DNA of 64,000 nt. Origin: Hymenopus coronatus. Lineage: Eukaryota > Arthropoda > Insecta > Mantodea > Hymenopodidae. Each line of letters begins with the position of its first letter. Position 1 is the first letter of the stretch. The DNA is taken from NCBI GenBank assembly GCA_030762935.1, contig CM060892.1:89455827-89519826 (forward strand), read 5' to 3'. Under the pieces are notes generated by a model, which did no database searches, was not told where the DNA came from, and saw nothing but the letters and a program-made list of their open reading frames with translations. Below are positions 46,346-57,464 of this stretch, in pieces. Position numbers and translations under genes: made by a program.

Positions 46346-47700
46346 CTAAGCTCCGCTAAAGTAAACTCCGGTTTTATATATAACAAAACGGCCATTTTTG
46401 ATCCAGTGCGAAGTTCTGGCGGCAAGCATTTAGCGAGAAAAGATTGTTTTCAAGATTCAGTTTGTTTGGCGATACAACGCAACAGCGACAACGTGCTGTT
46501 TTGCCTTTCTGCCGGTAAAATGGCATTATAGCGCATGCGCCATTGTCCCTCCTCTAACTTCTTCCCCGTGCAGCAGAAGGAGAGAGAGTTTGTTGGGGCC
46601 GCGCGCGCAAAGGGTATAAGCAAAATCAATAACTCATGGCTACCACTACACAGCCGGGCCACAGCTACATGGACAAGGCAACGTTGTGTAGTGTTTTACG
46701 TTATCTGCACCAAAACTTTGTACACAAGTGGACAAGAAATTTGTGTGTCATTACCAGAGCGCCACGGAGAGCACTAGATCTTTATTCTAACCTCAAATTC
46801 ACGTTTCGGGGCAACAAAAAGTGGGAGTAACAACTTACGTGTTAAAAGAGGAAACAAAGAAAGTGCGAAACGTGAAGAAACAGGTGTAAAGTTGGGAAAA
46901 GTTGTTTAAACTCACTTGTTTGTTGATCCTGCTAGCTTCTTACCCGCACCTCCATTACTGTACTACTGTCAAGTGTCAAGTTTGTTTCATAATTCACGCC
47001 ACGACTTTAACATCACTTTCACGTTTTTTCGGTAAGAGTAAACACACGACACTTGTTCTGAAGGTGTCTCGGCGCACAACTGCAAAAGAAAATAGCACAT
47101 TCTGGAAACGTTGCGCCTGCATGCGGTTACACATCATTCATCTGTCTCACTCACTCGAAAATCTTGTTACTTCTGAACACTTGTTTAAAGAAGGACGAAG
47201 AATTGGGAGGGGGGGGGGTTAAAAAAAAAGCAGAGAGTGAAAAACAAGTGAACGGTGAAAATTGGAATAGTGGAAGCAGCACGCCTGCGCACGTGGTGTA
47301 ATGCTCGTCATAATCAAGGTGTTGCGACTTGACAGTTGTAGTAAGTGAATGAGTGAGTGAAAACTCTGCAACACATACGGTTATTGCTTGATGCTGCGAC
47401 GGCGCCATACATACATACGTACGTACGTACACACACAAAACAAGGTTTTCGCTTCTCGCAGCACAGCTCCGTGCCGCAAAACTTGACTAAACTTTTTTCT
47501 CTTCCCCTCTCTGTGAGCGAGCGAACGAGTCCAGGGATGCCAGCCCCCCTTCCCCTTCAGCGTCTCTTCGAACTCTCTTTTAGCCTTCTCTTTCTCGCCG
47601 ACAGCGAAAGAAGAGTAACAAGCGGGCAAAAGATAGACAAAGAGATATGCATGTATGGTTATTAAGTACACACCAAAGCGCGACTGCAAGTACGAGCACT
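46346..47700. promoter_or_regulatory. GC-richer, CpG-bearing promoter-like island
   Basis: The longest stretch of balanced base composition in the window that is not an obvious repeat. It holds a perfect NRF-1 palindrome GCGCATGCGC (46531-46540) and two YY1/Pho cores: GCCATTTT at 46391-46398 and AAAATGGC at 46517-46524. It also has many CpGs (GGGGCCGCGCGCGC near 46600) and possible splice donors (TTCGGTAAGAGT at about 47027-47038). There is no TATA box near the NRF-1 site. These traits fit a TATA-less housekeeping promoter with 5' untranslated exon sequence whose coding exons lie elsewhere. A 64-codon frame starting at 46636 is the only nearby candidate coding start and is not recognised. The gene and strand are unknown. 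Confidence 0.4.
47403..47438. repeat. CATA/CGTA/CACA short repeat
   Basis: CATACATACATACGTACGTACGTACACACAC, a short compound tetranucleotide repeat inside the GC-richer island. Confidence 0.85.
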
Positions 47701-47794
47701 TCTTAAATACTTGGGTAAAGAAATTAACATTAGAACTTAAACAGAGGGATTAAAGTCGCGGATTGTTCTTCCTCAAGAATGTCGGTTACACATG

Positions 47795-47798
47795 CTGA

Positions 47799-47829
<31 letters not shown>

Positions 47830-48300
47830 TAAACTCATTTTTATTTAAATTATTATTGTTTGGTACATCTTTCAGTACACCTACTTAGTTACTACTGAAC
47901 TCTTCTCTCATTATTAATATTGTTATTGTTATTATTATTATTATTTAAACTAATTTTCATTTAAACTATGATTACTATGTTTATTTAAATTATTAACGTT
48001 TTTATTTAAATTATTATTGTTTAGTACATCTTTCAGTACACTTAGTTACGACTAAATTCTTCTTAATGGGAGTGACTGGCGATGTGTACATATAATACAG
48101 CTATAACTAATTTAATAATCCTTTTTATTATTATTATTTTATTATTATATTGTAATTATTAGGCTTTATCATCGAATCAACATCAATAGCATTAACATTA
48201 TTATCAGAATTACTTTTGTCATTATTGTGTTGACTATTATCATTGCCGTACTTATTATAATTATTTTCTCATTACTATAATTATTGAAAAAACTTGGCAT
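47795..48300. repeat. ATT-rich region with an internal 161-bp-spaced duplication
   Basis: ATT runs at 47802-47829 and 47925-47945. A block of about 42 bp (TTTATTTAAATTATTATTG...TACATCTTTCAGTACAC) occurs at about 47839-47880 and again at 48001-48042, with TTTAAACT(C/A)ATTTT also repeated. A short, decayed tandem repeat. Confidence 0.7.
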
Positions 48301-48449
48301 ATTAAGTTGTAAATAAATATCCAAATCTGCTCAACATACCTAATTATCGATTCGCCTAGGTTTCTATTGTTACTATTTCTGAAATTCTTGTGAACAACTG
48401 ACATTTTCTGCTTCTCATTACAAATTACCCTTACTAAAGCATATTTTTC

Positions 48450-49040
48450 TATCTGGTGCTTTTTTTAATAGAGATAAGCTTTAAATTCACACTTACACGC
48501 TTACTTGTGGGTATAAAAACAGAGTAGAACAAAGCGATAGTCATTTTTTTTTTTAAAAAGCAGTTCACTATTCAATGTCTTGAAAGCTTATGTACCCTGT
48601 ATAAGATAAAATATGCATAGCGACTTATTATTTGAAAAAGTAAGTTTGAAAATTCAAACTACTAACAAAGAATATCTTGAAATGCTTAACAAGAAATAAG
48701 AATTGTATTTTTAAACAAATTCTGGATTTTTTGTGCAGCTATATTTTCTTTCTTTCTCAGCAAAAATCATTCAATGGAGAATATATCACGAGCTATTCCC
48801 AGAAATTTGAATATACATCTTATGTTTTTGTAATGTCTTGATGTCACATCCTTGGGAGACGCTATTACACCAACTTTTTTTATTTTGAGGTACATAAAGT
48901 TTTTCTAAAATATATGTTTGTTTTTTTTCATTTTTGACTCAAGGATGCTCAAAGAGTGTATTTCCGCCGAAATTACACCATAATCTTTTTGGATGGAATG
49001 ACATATTTTTATACTTATAATCATATGGTACTGGAAGTAA
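48450..49040 (+). mobile_element. HF repeat, old diverged copy 18
   Basis: AGCGATAGTCATT, AAAAAGCAGTTCACTATTC, TTCCCAGAAATTTGAATATACATCTTAT, ATGTCACATCCTTGGGAGACGC, TTTCCGCCGAAATTACACC and TATGGTACTGGAAGTAA follow the family order with many changes. The 5' end is unclear. Confidence 0.55.
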
Positions 49041-49542
49041 ATAAACAAGTCCGCTGTTTATAGCTGAATTTGCGAATAAAAAGACACACTATGTTAAAAT
49101 GTACTAAAAATTCATAAATATTATTAATCTAAACAAGAAATGCGTTACACTTTACATGTTTGTAAGTATCTGACTCACCGTAAGATTATATAGGTCATCA
49201 TATCATCTCCGCACATGCAACAGCCCATGGATCATTAACACCTACGGTGAAGAAAGGAGAACTGATCTTTGCATTTTAAACTGCTTGAAATGCATTATAA
49301 ATCATCGAAATAACGCACATGTTGTTAAGACATATTTATTTTTAAGTAGTTGGTGCACATTTTTCAAAAAATCAATAGTGTACAAAATTTTAACATATGA
49401 AGTTAACACACGCAACAGAAAATATGGTATTTTAGATACAGAATATAATCCTATACTTTACATTTCTATCTTATAAACACTTATTCTACATTTAATTTCT
49501 ATGGTTACTCTGTTTTATTAAATACAGATTTTTTCTGCAACA
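49041..49542. other. No recognised feature
   Basis: AT-rich DNA, nothing recognised. Confidence 0.45.
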
Positions 49543-49554
49543 TGAAAAATCGAC

Positions 49555-49848
49555 GGTCGTCTCCTTAGCGCGGTGATAGCGTTGCTGCTTGCTAAGCGGG
49601 AGACCTGGGTTCGATTCCCAACACCGGCACTCAGCCTCGGAGGTCCCTGGGGGCCAATTGAGTAGCTACCTGATGGACAAATAGTGGCTCCAGGTCATGA
49701 GGACCGCATTAACTGGCCGGGAGGGTTCGAGTCGCCGACCACGCTCACCCTTCTATACTGCACTCCATTCATGACGTCTGTCGTGGACCGAGATGGCGGA
49801 CGCAGCGGCCGGGCGGTAGGCCAAGGTTCCTTGCGAGCTGTCGTGTCG
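49555..49848 (+). mobile_element. tRNA-derived SINE (family S1), short form, with target duplication
   Basis: A 294-bp insert flanked by TGAAAAATCGAC (49543-49554) and TGAAAAATCTAC (49849-49860). The head GTCTCCTTAGCGCGGTGATAGCG...AAGCGGGAGACCTGGGTTCGATTCCC has a good box A and box B, and the anticodon-loop position reads GCT. The body (CCAATTGAGTAGCTACCTGATGG, GCTCCAGGTCATGAGGACCGC, GACGCAGCGGCCGGGCGGTAGG) matches the copy at 59697-60046. It ends at GAGCTGTCGTGTCG without an A-run. Confidence 0.85.
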
Positions 49849-49860
49849 TGAAAAATCTAC

Positions 49861-50590
49861 AACTAGGCAATGTTGAAATGGAAATCTTATTTACATACCT
49901 ATATATATATATATATAGGTATTAAGAATATAGAAATAGGTGTTTTGATAAATTGTGCCTTGACTTGTATATGCTTCGGTGTGCTGGTTGTTTTTCTCTC
50001 CTCTAACAGTTTCCCCACAAACAAATGTCTTTGTATTAATTTGGTTTTAAATTAAGTCGCAAAATACAAAGTATATAAAATTGTATCTTTTGCATTTTCC
50101 GATTTATATAACTCACTGCAAAGATAAAAACTATAGATATCTTGTTATATATAGCTCTCTATAATTATCAGAACTTTCACCAATTAAATAAAGAATTCGA
50201 ATAGAAGGTAAGCAATAAAAACTAGAGCTGCTGATGTGTTTTGCATGGACATTAACTCCGCGGCGAAATAAACAACACCTATCAGCATAGACTAACCGTT
50301 TTGCTTTCACGCTTTCAAACCTCTTTACCTGGGTAGTATGCGGTCATTGTCCTTGCAGACAGCATTCAAACTCAGTTCTGATACAACATTCGTTATAGCT
50401 AGGCACTCAACGTTTCGCCTTCCGACCCGAGCTCCCAGAGAAAATAAACACGTAACTCTTGGATATGCTAACCAATCATTACTCTTTTAACATTACTCTT
50501 AACTAAAGTTATAAGTCCATAAATGAATCAAATATTAATGTAATGTTTATTACACTGTTCTTACAAATATCTGCATTTATACCCCTAACA
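49861..50590. other. No recognised feature
   Basis: A short TA run lies at 49899-49918. No gene or named repeat. Confidence 0.45.
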
Positions 50591-50592
50591 GC

Positions 50593-50594
<2 letters not shown>

Positions 50595-50628
<34 letters not shown>
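50595..50628. repeat. (TG)n microsatellite
   Basis: About 17 TG units, outside any HF copy that I can recognise. Confidence 0.95.
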
Positions 50629-50630
<2 letters not shown>

Positions 50631-50720
50631 ACGCGCTTTAAAACGAACTGATTCACGAAGGATTGAGGACCTAATGTTAACTAGCTGAATCTTAGGCCCT
50701 GCTGTTCTTAATGTGTTGTG

Positions 50721-50721
<1 letters not shown>

Positions 50722-50770
<49 letters not shown>
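50722..50770. repeat. (CT)n microsatellite
   Basis: CT units with one TTT interruption near 50731. The Ser-Leu repeat frames starting near 50711 are products of it. Confidence 0.95.
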
Positions 50771-50773
<3 letters not shown>

Positions 50774-51109
50774 TGGTCGGAGTCTTTTGAGAAAATGGAA
50801 GGCGACAAACGTAACCGATCTAAGTATGAAACCTGTTGTTTACCTTTGCTCTTTGCCCTGTGTCAAAATATTGGCCAAAGAATTGTCTGTTCTACTATAT
50901 CTTCGTCTCTCTCCCACCTTCTTCCCATTGCTTCTTTCTTTTCCCCTATCGCTCCATTTCCACTCTTTCGCCTCTTATATTTATTGTGCCCTAAACTGTC
51001 TCTCATGATTACCAGTATATGCGCAAGAATAACAATGAAGATAACATTGTTACAACTGCTTAGGTAAATATTTAACCTCATAAAATGTTACGATTTTTAT
51101 ATAAAGGCA
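50771..51109. other. No recognised feature
   Basis: A pyrimidine-rich stretch at 50895-50970. Overlapping frames at 50711-51067 are driven by the CT run and show no motif. Confidence 0.4.
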
Positions 51110-51910
51110 TTACTTTCTCTATACGCACAGTGTACATAGAGTATAGAGAAGGTACTGTATTCCACGCAAAAGTTCAATACCGTGATTTCACAAAAATATA
51201 TGTTTTGAGGTCCCCCGAGTCCAGAATATAATCTTTAGAAAAAGGTTCGTGTGTGTCTGGCCAGCATAGTTCAAAAATTAAAATACTTAGTATTTAAGTT
51301 TAGTATCTTTGAATAATGCAAAATGAAGATTTTGAAGAAAATCCCTTTACCATAAATACCCTTTCCATTGAAAAATTTTTGAACATTTTGATGTTCTCAA
51401 AAATGTCTATACCGATTGTCATTAAAATACCGTTTATTTTAGATATTTACGTCACAAATAAAATTGATATCTTGAATTTTCTGGTAATAGCTTCTGAAGA
51501 CCCATTAATTTCGGATGAATTTTGCATAACTGCAACTTACTACAAAAATTGAAGATATTGTTTAAACTCATAATATTTGTAGAGTTAGCCGTTTCCAAGA
51601 TATTCATTGTTACTAGTTTAAAGTTTAAATTACGTAACTTTTCTCAAACGGGTTTACTTTTCCTTTCATGTCGCTCTTGTTTACTGTTGGTCTTGCAAAG
51701 CGAACAGAACTTCAGTTATTCTTATAGCGACCAGCTTTTAAAGGATATTAATATTGCTTTACTAATATTTCCCTTCTTTTTACAAGGAATCTAGTAGCAA
51801 GATATCTGCTAATGCTTAACTCGATTAGCATGATGTGGATAAAAGAATTCCTTTTGGTAAGATTAGTTCGCAGAGCGGGTAGAGAAAGTCAAGTGAATGG
51901 AACGAAGAGA
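51110..51910 (-). mobile_element. HF repeat, full copy 19
   Basis: TTACTTTCTCTATACGCACAGTGTACATAGAGTATAGAGAAGG opens the copy. ATTAAAATACTTAGTATTTAAG (palindrome changed) and TTCTGGTAATAGCTTCTGAAGAC follow, and it ends AGAGAAAGTCAAGTGAATGGAACG. The GT run is minimal here. Confidence 0.85.
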
Positions 51911-52343
51911 TTTTTACAGTTTTAATATGAAATAATATGCGACTATTTTTTATTTTGTATCTTATCAAAAATAGAACCCCCGTAAGCTAAAATATGTCCT
52001 ATTTTCTAAGTCTATTTTCGAAGCGAGATGTTATGTATGAAGGATATCGTGTTTTGTAATAATAATTTCGGTAATTTTTACGAGAAATGGAAACACTTCC
52101 ACCTACGTCCCTTTTGCGCGCGAACACACACACACACAGAAGAATTATAAAATAACACTTCTGGATTTAGTGTAATCAATTGTATTATTTCTTTACAATT
52201 ATGCACACAAATAAAACAGAACCTCGCAATTGTAGCTTACTATTTTAGTATTTATGTAACGTTTTCCTTACCAATATTTTCCTGCCTATTTGGCGCAGCG
52301 GAAAATATTCTGTTTCATGACGGGGGGAATATTATTTAAACAA
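51911..52343. other. No recognised feature
   Basis: A short CA run with GCGCGCG lies near 52114-52137. No gene recognised. Confidence 0.45.
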
Positions 52344-53176
52344 TCTGAGGCGCTCCATTCACATGACACTCTCTAGATGTTGTACAAACAAACTTATTAC
52401 AATAGTATTCTTTCTACTCCATGCTAACCGAGATAAGCATTAGCAGAAATTGTCTTGTTACTTGCTTCTTTGGAGGTAGAAGGGACAAAACAGAATACAG
52501 GGCTAAATCTTTTAAAAGATGTGAATCAAATGAAGTACGGTTCGCTTTGTATGGCCTGCAATAAAACAAGAGAGAAACGAAACGTCACTTCCCGTTTGAG
52601 AAGAGTATAAGTACTTTAAAATTGAAACCACAACAAGGAATACCTCAGAAATGGTTAGCTCTACATAAACGTATATGACATAAATTATGTACTTTAACGA
52701 GATATTAATTTTTGTGTAGTATTTTCTATCTTTTACGGTTTAGCCGTAATGCAACATTCTGAAAAACTCGTCCAGAATAGAGATCTTCACAGGCTGTTCC
52801 CAGAAAATTCAAAATATACAAATTATTTCTGATATAAATATTTTTAATACACGACATTTTAATCAAAATCATTAGAGCCACTTTTAAGAAAAACAAGATT
52901 TTAAAAAAATGTTTGTGGTTGGATATTTCCTTGAAAGTCTTTGTGTCGCCTCCTTGGAAGATATTAAAACTGAGAACCAACTTTGGTTTTAAAGTCTTTT
53001 CGTTTTTGAGCTATGCTATCCAGATACACACGGACCTTTTTCCAAAAAGACTTTTTTCGGACTCTGAGGAACTCAAAACATTTATTTCCGGTGAAATATC
53101 GATATCGAATTTTTGGGTGGAATACAAAACCTTTAGTCGCTACGTACATTGCACATACGGGGTTAGAGAAAGAAAG
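52344..53176 (+). mobile_element. HF repeat, full diverged copy 20
   Basis: Starts TCTGAGGCGCTCCATTCACATGAC. Keeps GCATTAGCAGAAATTGTCTTG, CAGGCTGTTCCCAGAAAATTC, GAACCAACTTTGGTTTT and TATTTCCGGTGAAATATCGATATCG. Ends CACATACGGGGTTAGAGAAAG with a decayed hairpin. Confidence 0.82.
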
Positions 53177-53792
53177 AACATTTCTTAAGATGACTAATAG
53201 TCTATATATTGAAATCTCTACGCGTAGCCTGAAAAGGTGACTTCATTCTGAATGAATTTTGAATAAGTCTGTGTTATCAGTAAAGCATAAGAGATAAACA
53301 AAACCACACAACACAGTAAAATGCTTTCTCATCAAAACGTATGTTTGGCAAATGGACTGATTTTGTGTTTTTTTTTTTTGTTTTTTTTTGCCAGTTATTC
53401 ATACTGCTTTAATTTTCGACTACTTTAAAGTTGTACTTTTCTCCGGCACTTACCTACAGCAAGTAGAAGATTATTGAATTTCACCTAAGCTTTCGATATC
53501 TAGATTTAAACAGGTAACATATATTTTGAGATCCGTTTCTCGTCTAAAACAATTTATAAAAATTGCATGAATTTAATTGTTTGTTTGAATAGGATAACTC
53601 AATACTAATTATCAAATAAATACCAACTTCTCTGAAATTTGAATACGAAGATTTTCAAGACAAATCACGCTCTCTAACCGCACTTTAGGTTGGAAGTTAT
53701 TCCTTAGTTCTTGTTTAAAAACAATGGATCTTCGATGCTTCTAAAACAGCATGTTTACGATATTTCCCTTGTTAAGGACAATTTATATATTA
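53177..53792 (-). mobile_element. HF repeat fragments, decayed
   Basis: Two broken stretches: AAGGTGACTTCATTCTGAATGAATTTTG...AAGCATAAGAGATAAAC (53232-53300) and CACCTAAGCTTTCGATATCTAGATTTAAACAGG...AATACCAACTTC...AATACGAAGATTTTCAAG (53480-53665). Both follow the minus-strand family order. A T-rich tract lies at 53368-53389. Confidence 0.5.
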
Positions 53793-55141
53793 ATTTTGAT
53801 AGATCAAAATCGGTTGACTTGACGTAAGACTTACACTACGTACAGATTTCCTCTCTTTATAATATTGCTAATGAGACAATATAATTTGATCAGGGGCTAA
53901 TTCAATGATTTGTATAAAGGAACCTGCTTAAGCACGCAAAAAGTGTTGGACATGCATGTATTTATGTACAAGAATATGTAGATAAAGGTTATTTGCCGCC
54001 TCTTTCAAGCGCATTCATGCGAAATCACTTAAGAGTAATAACGTAGCAACCAGCTACCGGAGAATAGTATGTGAATGTAAATATTCTATAAAAATGATAA
54101 TTTTTTTAAAAAGAAATGTTATGTGGAAATAGATATTTTAAAGAAAATGCTGTAAATGTGTTATTTGCATTTTTATTACTAGCGAGTTTCAAATGTTTAA
54201 ACCCCAAGCATAATGGGTAATATGTAGCACGCGCGAGGTTGGCATCTCCGAGTGATGAGTCAGTGACGCATGCATTATAATATAGTCCTTGGCTTGCATC
54301 ATTAATTATTGTCGAGTTTATTGAGAATACATCGAGTTCTTATCACAGTTTATTTCAGTAAGAATAACAATTCTTTTTCAGTCCACTCCGCGACTAATCG
54401 TCGAAGATGAAGCAGAAGATCTCAGTGCGGGTCTTCATAAATGCTTAGTCTTATAGCTACTCTGACTGGCAGCCGTGGCAAATTACAGAAATAATTAAAT
54501 ATTACTAGAGTGTCATCCGCACTACGCCGTAAACACACAAAATTATATTCAAATTGGCACCAAATTTAGGCACATCCTAAATACTTATTTATTACTACAC
54601 TATAGATCACATTTTGCAAAGGTTGCTTGCCACAATTGGATCACCAATCTAATTCAGGCTATTTTAGTGTGGATGCACGCCAAAACGCGGAAAGTTACTT
54701 ATTCGCAGCGTATACCTGCAGTATGAAATACAGCTCAGTATTGAGGAAAAGCTGTTGTCAGGGCTGAATAAAGTGGCGGCAGCATAATACTTGGGCTGTG
54801 ACTTTTACCTACTGGAGTATTGACTGTCACGTTTAAAGTTATGAGCACGCACAATTACTGGACTCTTATGAGTGGAAGTGGAACAACCAGTACTAGATGT
54901 TTTCATCACTTAGAGAAAATCTCAGGTTGTGCAAAGATATGTGCTTTGTACAGCGAGGAAGAGAGATGAGTCTAATCTGGAACTGGTGAAAAGACAGAAA
55001 GGCGGGTAGTGATCGCCTGGTGTTTTGTTGCCTATGGTACTCCACCAAAGTGCCAGTGTAAAATTAGGTAAACCGTCTAAGGCAAAATGTTAGTATTTAT
55101 GAATACAATTCAAAAATAATTTTATATCTACATTTTTAGTT
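53793..55141 (+). repeat. Left arm of the long inverted repeat
   Basis: From ATTTTGATAGATCAAAATCGG to ACATTTTTAGTT. Matching landmarks in both arms include CAACCAGCTACCGGAGAATAG, TCCGAGTGATGAGTCAGTGACGC, CGACTAATCGTCGAAGATGAAG and GGCAAAATGTTAGTATTTATG. Confidence 0.9.
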
Positions 55142-55401
55142 TGTTGGATAATTTTCTTTCAAGGGAGGACGTTGTTTATTCTATAGCCATTTGTATTTAA
55201 AAATGCATATTTAAAATATTTTTCCTACCATGAAATTTTGCTTTAAATGGGGGGCGGAAAATGTTTCATTTTAATATTCAAACGGAGCTACAGGAAACTG
55301 CAACTCAATTTTTTAAAATTAGGTGAAGTAGCATACTGTTTACGACATCACAAGAAACAAACAAATCGTTGGATAGGTAGAGTCAAGACTGAAAAATTTA
55401 A

Positions 55402-55473
55402 TGCCTTAGCCGGGATTTGAACCACGGATCTCCCGATCTCTAGCCGGTTGCTCTGCCACTGAGCTACCATGGC
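55402..55473 (-). pseudogene. tRNA-like sequence in the loop of the long inverted repeat
   Basis: The minus strand gives a 72-73 nt cloverleaf. The acceptor pair GCCATGG/CTAAGGC has six of seven positions matched, and the D arm is TAGCTCAGTGGCAGAGC with perfect box A. The anticodon stem is ACCGG/TCGGG with loop CTAGAGA, and GGTTCAAATCC is a perfect box B. The anticodon position reads AGA (serine), yet the variable arm is short, and the T stem has two mismatches. It is therefore probably a tRNA pseudogene or SINE head and not a working tRNA. Pol III boxes are intact. Confidence 0.5.
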
Positions 55474-55524
55474 AACATACCGGCACAGCATTGAATTTCT
55501 CAAATGACTCGCGTGATTCCCGGT

Positions 55525-56887
55525 AACTAAAAATGTATATATAAAATTATTTTTTAATTTTATTCATAAATACTAACATTTTGCCTTAGACGGTTTACCT
55601 AATTTTACACTAATTTTACCTAATTTTACTTTAATGGAGTGCCACAGGCAACAAAACACCAGGCGATCACTACCCGCCTTTCTGTCTTTTCACCAGTTCC
55701 AGATTAGACTCATCTCTCTTCCTCGCTGTACAAAGCACATATCTTTGCACAACCTGAGATTTTCTCTAAGTGATGAAAACATCTAGTACTGGTTGTTCCA
55801 CTTCCACTCATAAGAGTCCAGTAATTGTGCGTGCTCATAACTTTAAACGTGACAGTCAATACTCCAGTAGGTAAAAGTCACAGCCCAAGGATTATGCTGC
55901 CGCCACTTTATTCAGCCCTGACAACAACTTTTCCTCAATACTGAGCTGTATTTCATACTGCAGGTATACCCTGCGAGTAAGTAACTTTCCGCGTTTTGGC
56001 GTGCATCCACACTAAAATAGCCTGAATTAGATTGGCGATCCAATTCTGGCAAGCAACCTTTGCAAAATGTGATCTATAGTGTAGTAATAAATAAGTATTT
56101 AGGATGTGCCTAAATTTGGTGCCAATTTGAATATAATTTTGTGTGTTTACGGCGTAGTGCGGATGACACTCTAGTAATATTTAATTATTTCTGTAATTTT
56201 CCACGGCTGCCAGTCAGAGTAGCTATAAGACTAAGCATTTATGAAGACCCGCACTGAGATCTTCTGCTTCATCTTCGACGATTAGTCGCGGAGTGGACTG
56301 AAAAAGAATTGTTATTCTTACTGAAATAAACTGTGATAAGAACTCGATGTATTCTCAATAAACTCGACAATAATTAATGATGCAAGCCGAGGACTATATT
56401 ATAATGTATGCGTCACTGACTCATCACTCGGAGATGCCAACCTCGCGCGTTGTACATATTACCCATTATGCTTGGTGTTTCAACATTTGAAACTCGCTAG
56501 TAATAAAAATGCAAATAACACATTTACAGCATTTTCTTTAAAATATCTATTTCTACATAAAATTTATTTTTAAAAAAATTGCTATTTTTATAGAATATTT
56601 ACATTCACATACTATTCTCCGGTAGCTGGTTGCTATGTTATTACTCTTAAGTGATTTCGCATGAATGCGCTTGAAAGAGGCGGCAAATAACCTTTATCTA
56701 CATATTCTTGTACATAAATACATGCATGTCAAACATTTTTTGCGTGCTTGGGCAGTTTCCTTTAAACAAATCATTGAGTTAGGCCCTGGTCAAATTATAC
56801 TGTCTCAATAGCAATATTATAAAGAGAGGAAATCTGTACGTAGTGTAAGTCTTACGTCAAGTCAACCGATTTTGATCCATCAAAATC
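55525..56887 (-). repeat. Right arm of the long inverted repeat
   Basis: Reverse complement of the left arm. It holds an extra 22-bp tandem duplication (TAATTTTACAC / TAATTTTACC) near its inner end. On its outward-reading (plus) strand it has a TATA-like CTATAAG at 56223-56229 and AATAAA at 56325-56330 and 56357-56362. This spacing would also fit LTR-type U3-R sequence. Confidence 0.88.
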
Positions 56888-57345
56888 GTCAAGCCACATG
56901 CTCTCTGGCGTGCATATGCTAAAACACACTTAGTTTCAAATCATAAATTACTAAGAGATTAAAAAGGATTTCCAAGGCAGAAGTTGAGAGTAAATAATAC
57001 ATGATGTATACGTTACATTTTATTCCAAGCAACACACTTAGATGGTCATAATGTAACACTCAAACAGATAACAGCTTAACCCGTTTATAACGGTACGAAC
57101 ATAATATATGTAAGTCTTTAATAATTACAATAAATATTATATTTACGTTACACTGGGAATTATTAATATTATTATTTATATTATTATATTGTTAGAACAA
57201 ACTGAAAAATTGAATACCAAGCTGGAAAATCAACACGATTCTCCCTCTCTCAATCCTGCAAATGATTAATGTCTTTTACTTGATCAACCAACCGGTATGT
57301 CCCCTAATTTCAGAAAACACCTTAAGGCGAGTTACATTCGTTTTG
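56888..57345. other. No recognised feature
   Basis: AT-rich DNA, no gene recognised. Confidence 0.45.
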
Positions 57346-57349
57346 ATGC

Positions 57350-57391
<42 letters not shown>

Positions 57392-57423
57392 TTATCATCA
57401 TCATCATCATCATCATCATCATG
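57350..57423. repeat. (AAT)n-(ATC)n compound microsatellite
   Basis: AAT units at 57350-57389 followed by ATC units at 57395-57422, close to the long TCA/TCC array and possibly its origin. Confidence 0.95.
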
Positions 57424-57464
57424 ATACTAATCATCATTATCATTAAAATAATGATCTAATAATA

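Larger units (their letters stand above)
53793..56887. mobile_element. 3.1-kb long inverted repeat (foldback-like element)
   Basis: The left arm (53793-55141, about 1.35 kb) is the near-exact reverse complement of the right arm (55525-56887, about 1.36 kb), with scattered mismatches and a small internal duplication near 55600-55625. The arms enclose a 383-bp loop. Each outer end is itself a small palindrome of the form ATTTTGATNNATCAAAAT (53793 and 56870 regions). No transposase is encoded and no target duplication is clear. The form fits a foldback-type transposon, a non-autonomous element with very long terminal inverted repeats, or a head-to-head duplication. Confidence 0.85.

Noticed and set aside
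46535..46830. Coding exon in the promoter-like island
   Set aside because: Two overlapping short frames, no known motif and a weak start context. I keep only the promoter-like call.
55402..55473. Functional serine tRNA in the inverted-repeat loop
   Set aside because: Anticodon AGA would require a long variable arm, which is absent, and the T stem has two mismatches. Kept as a tRNA-like pseudogene.
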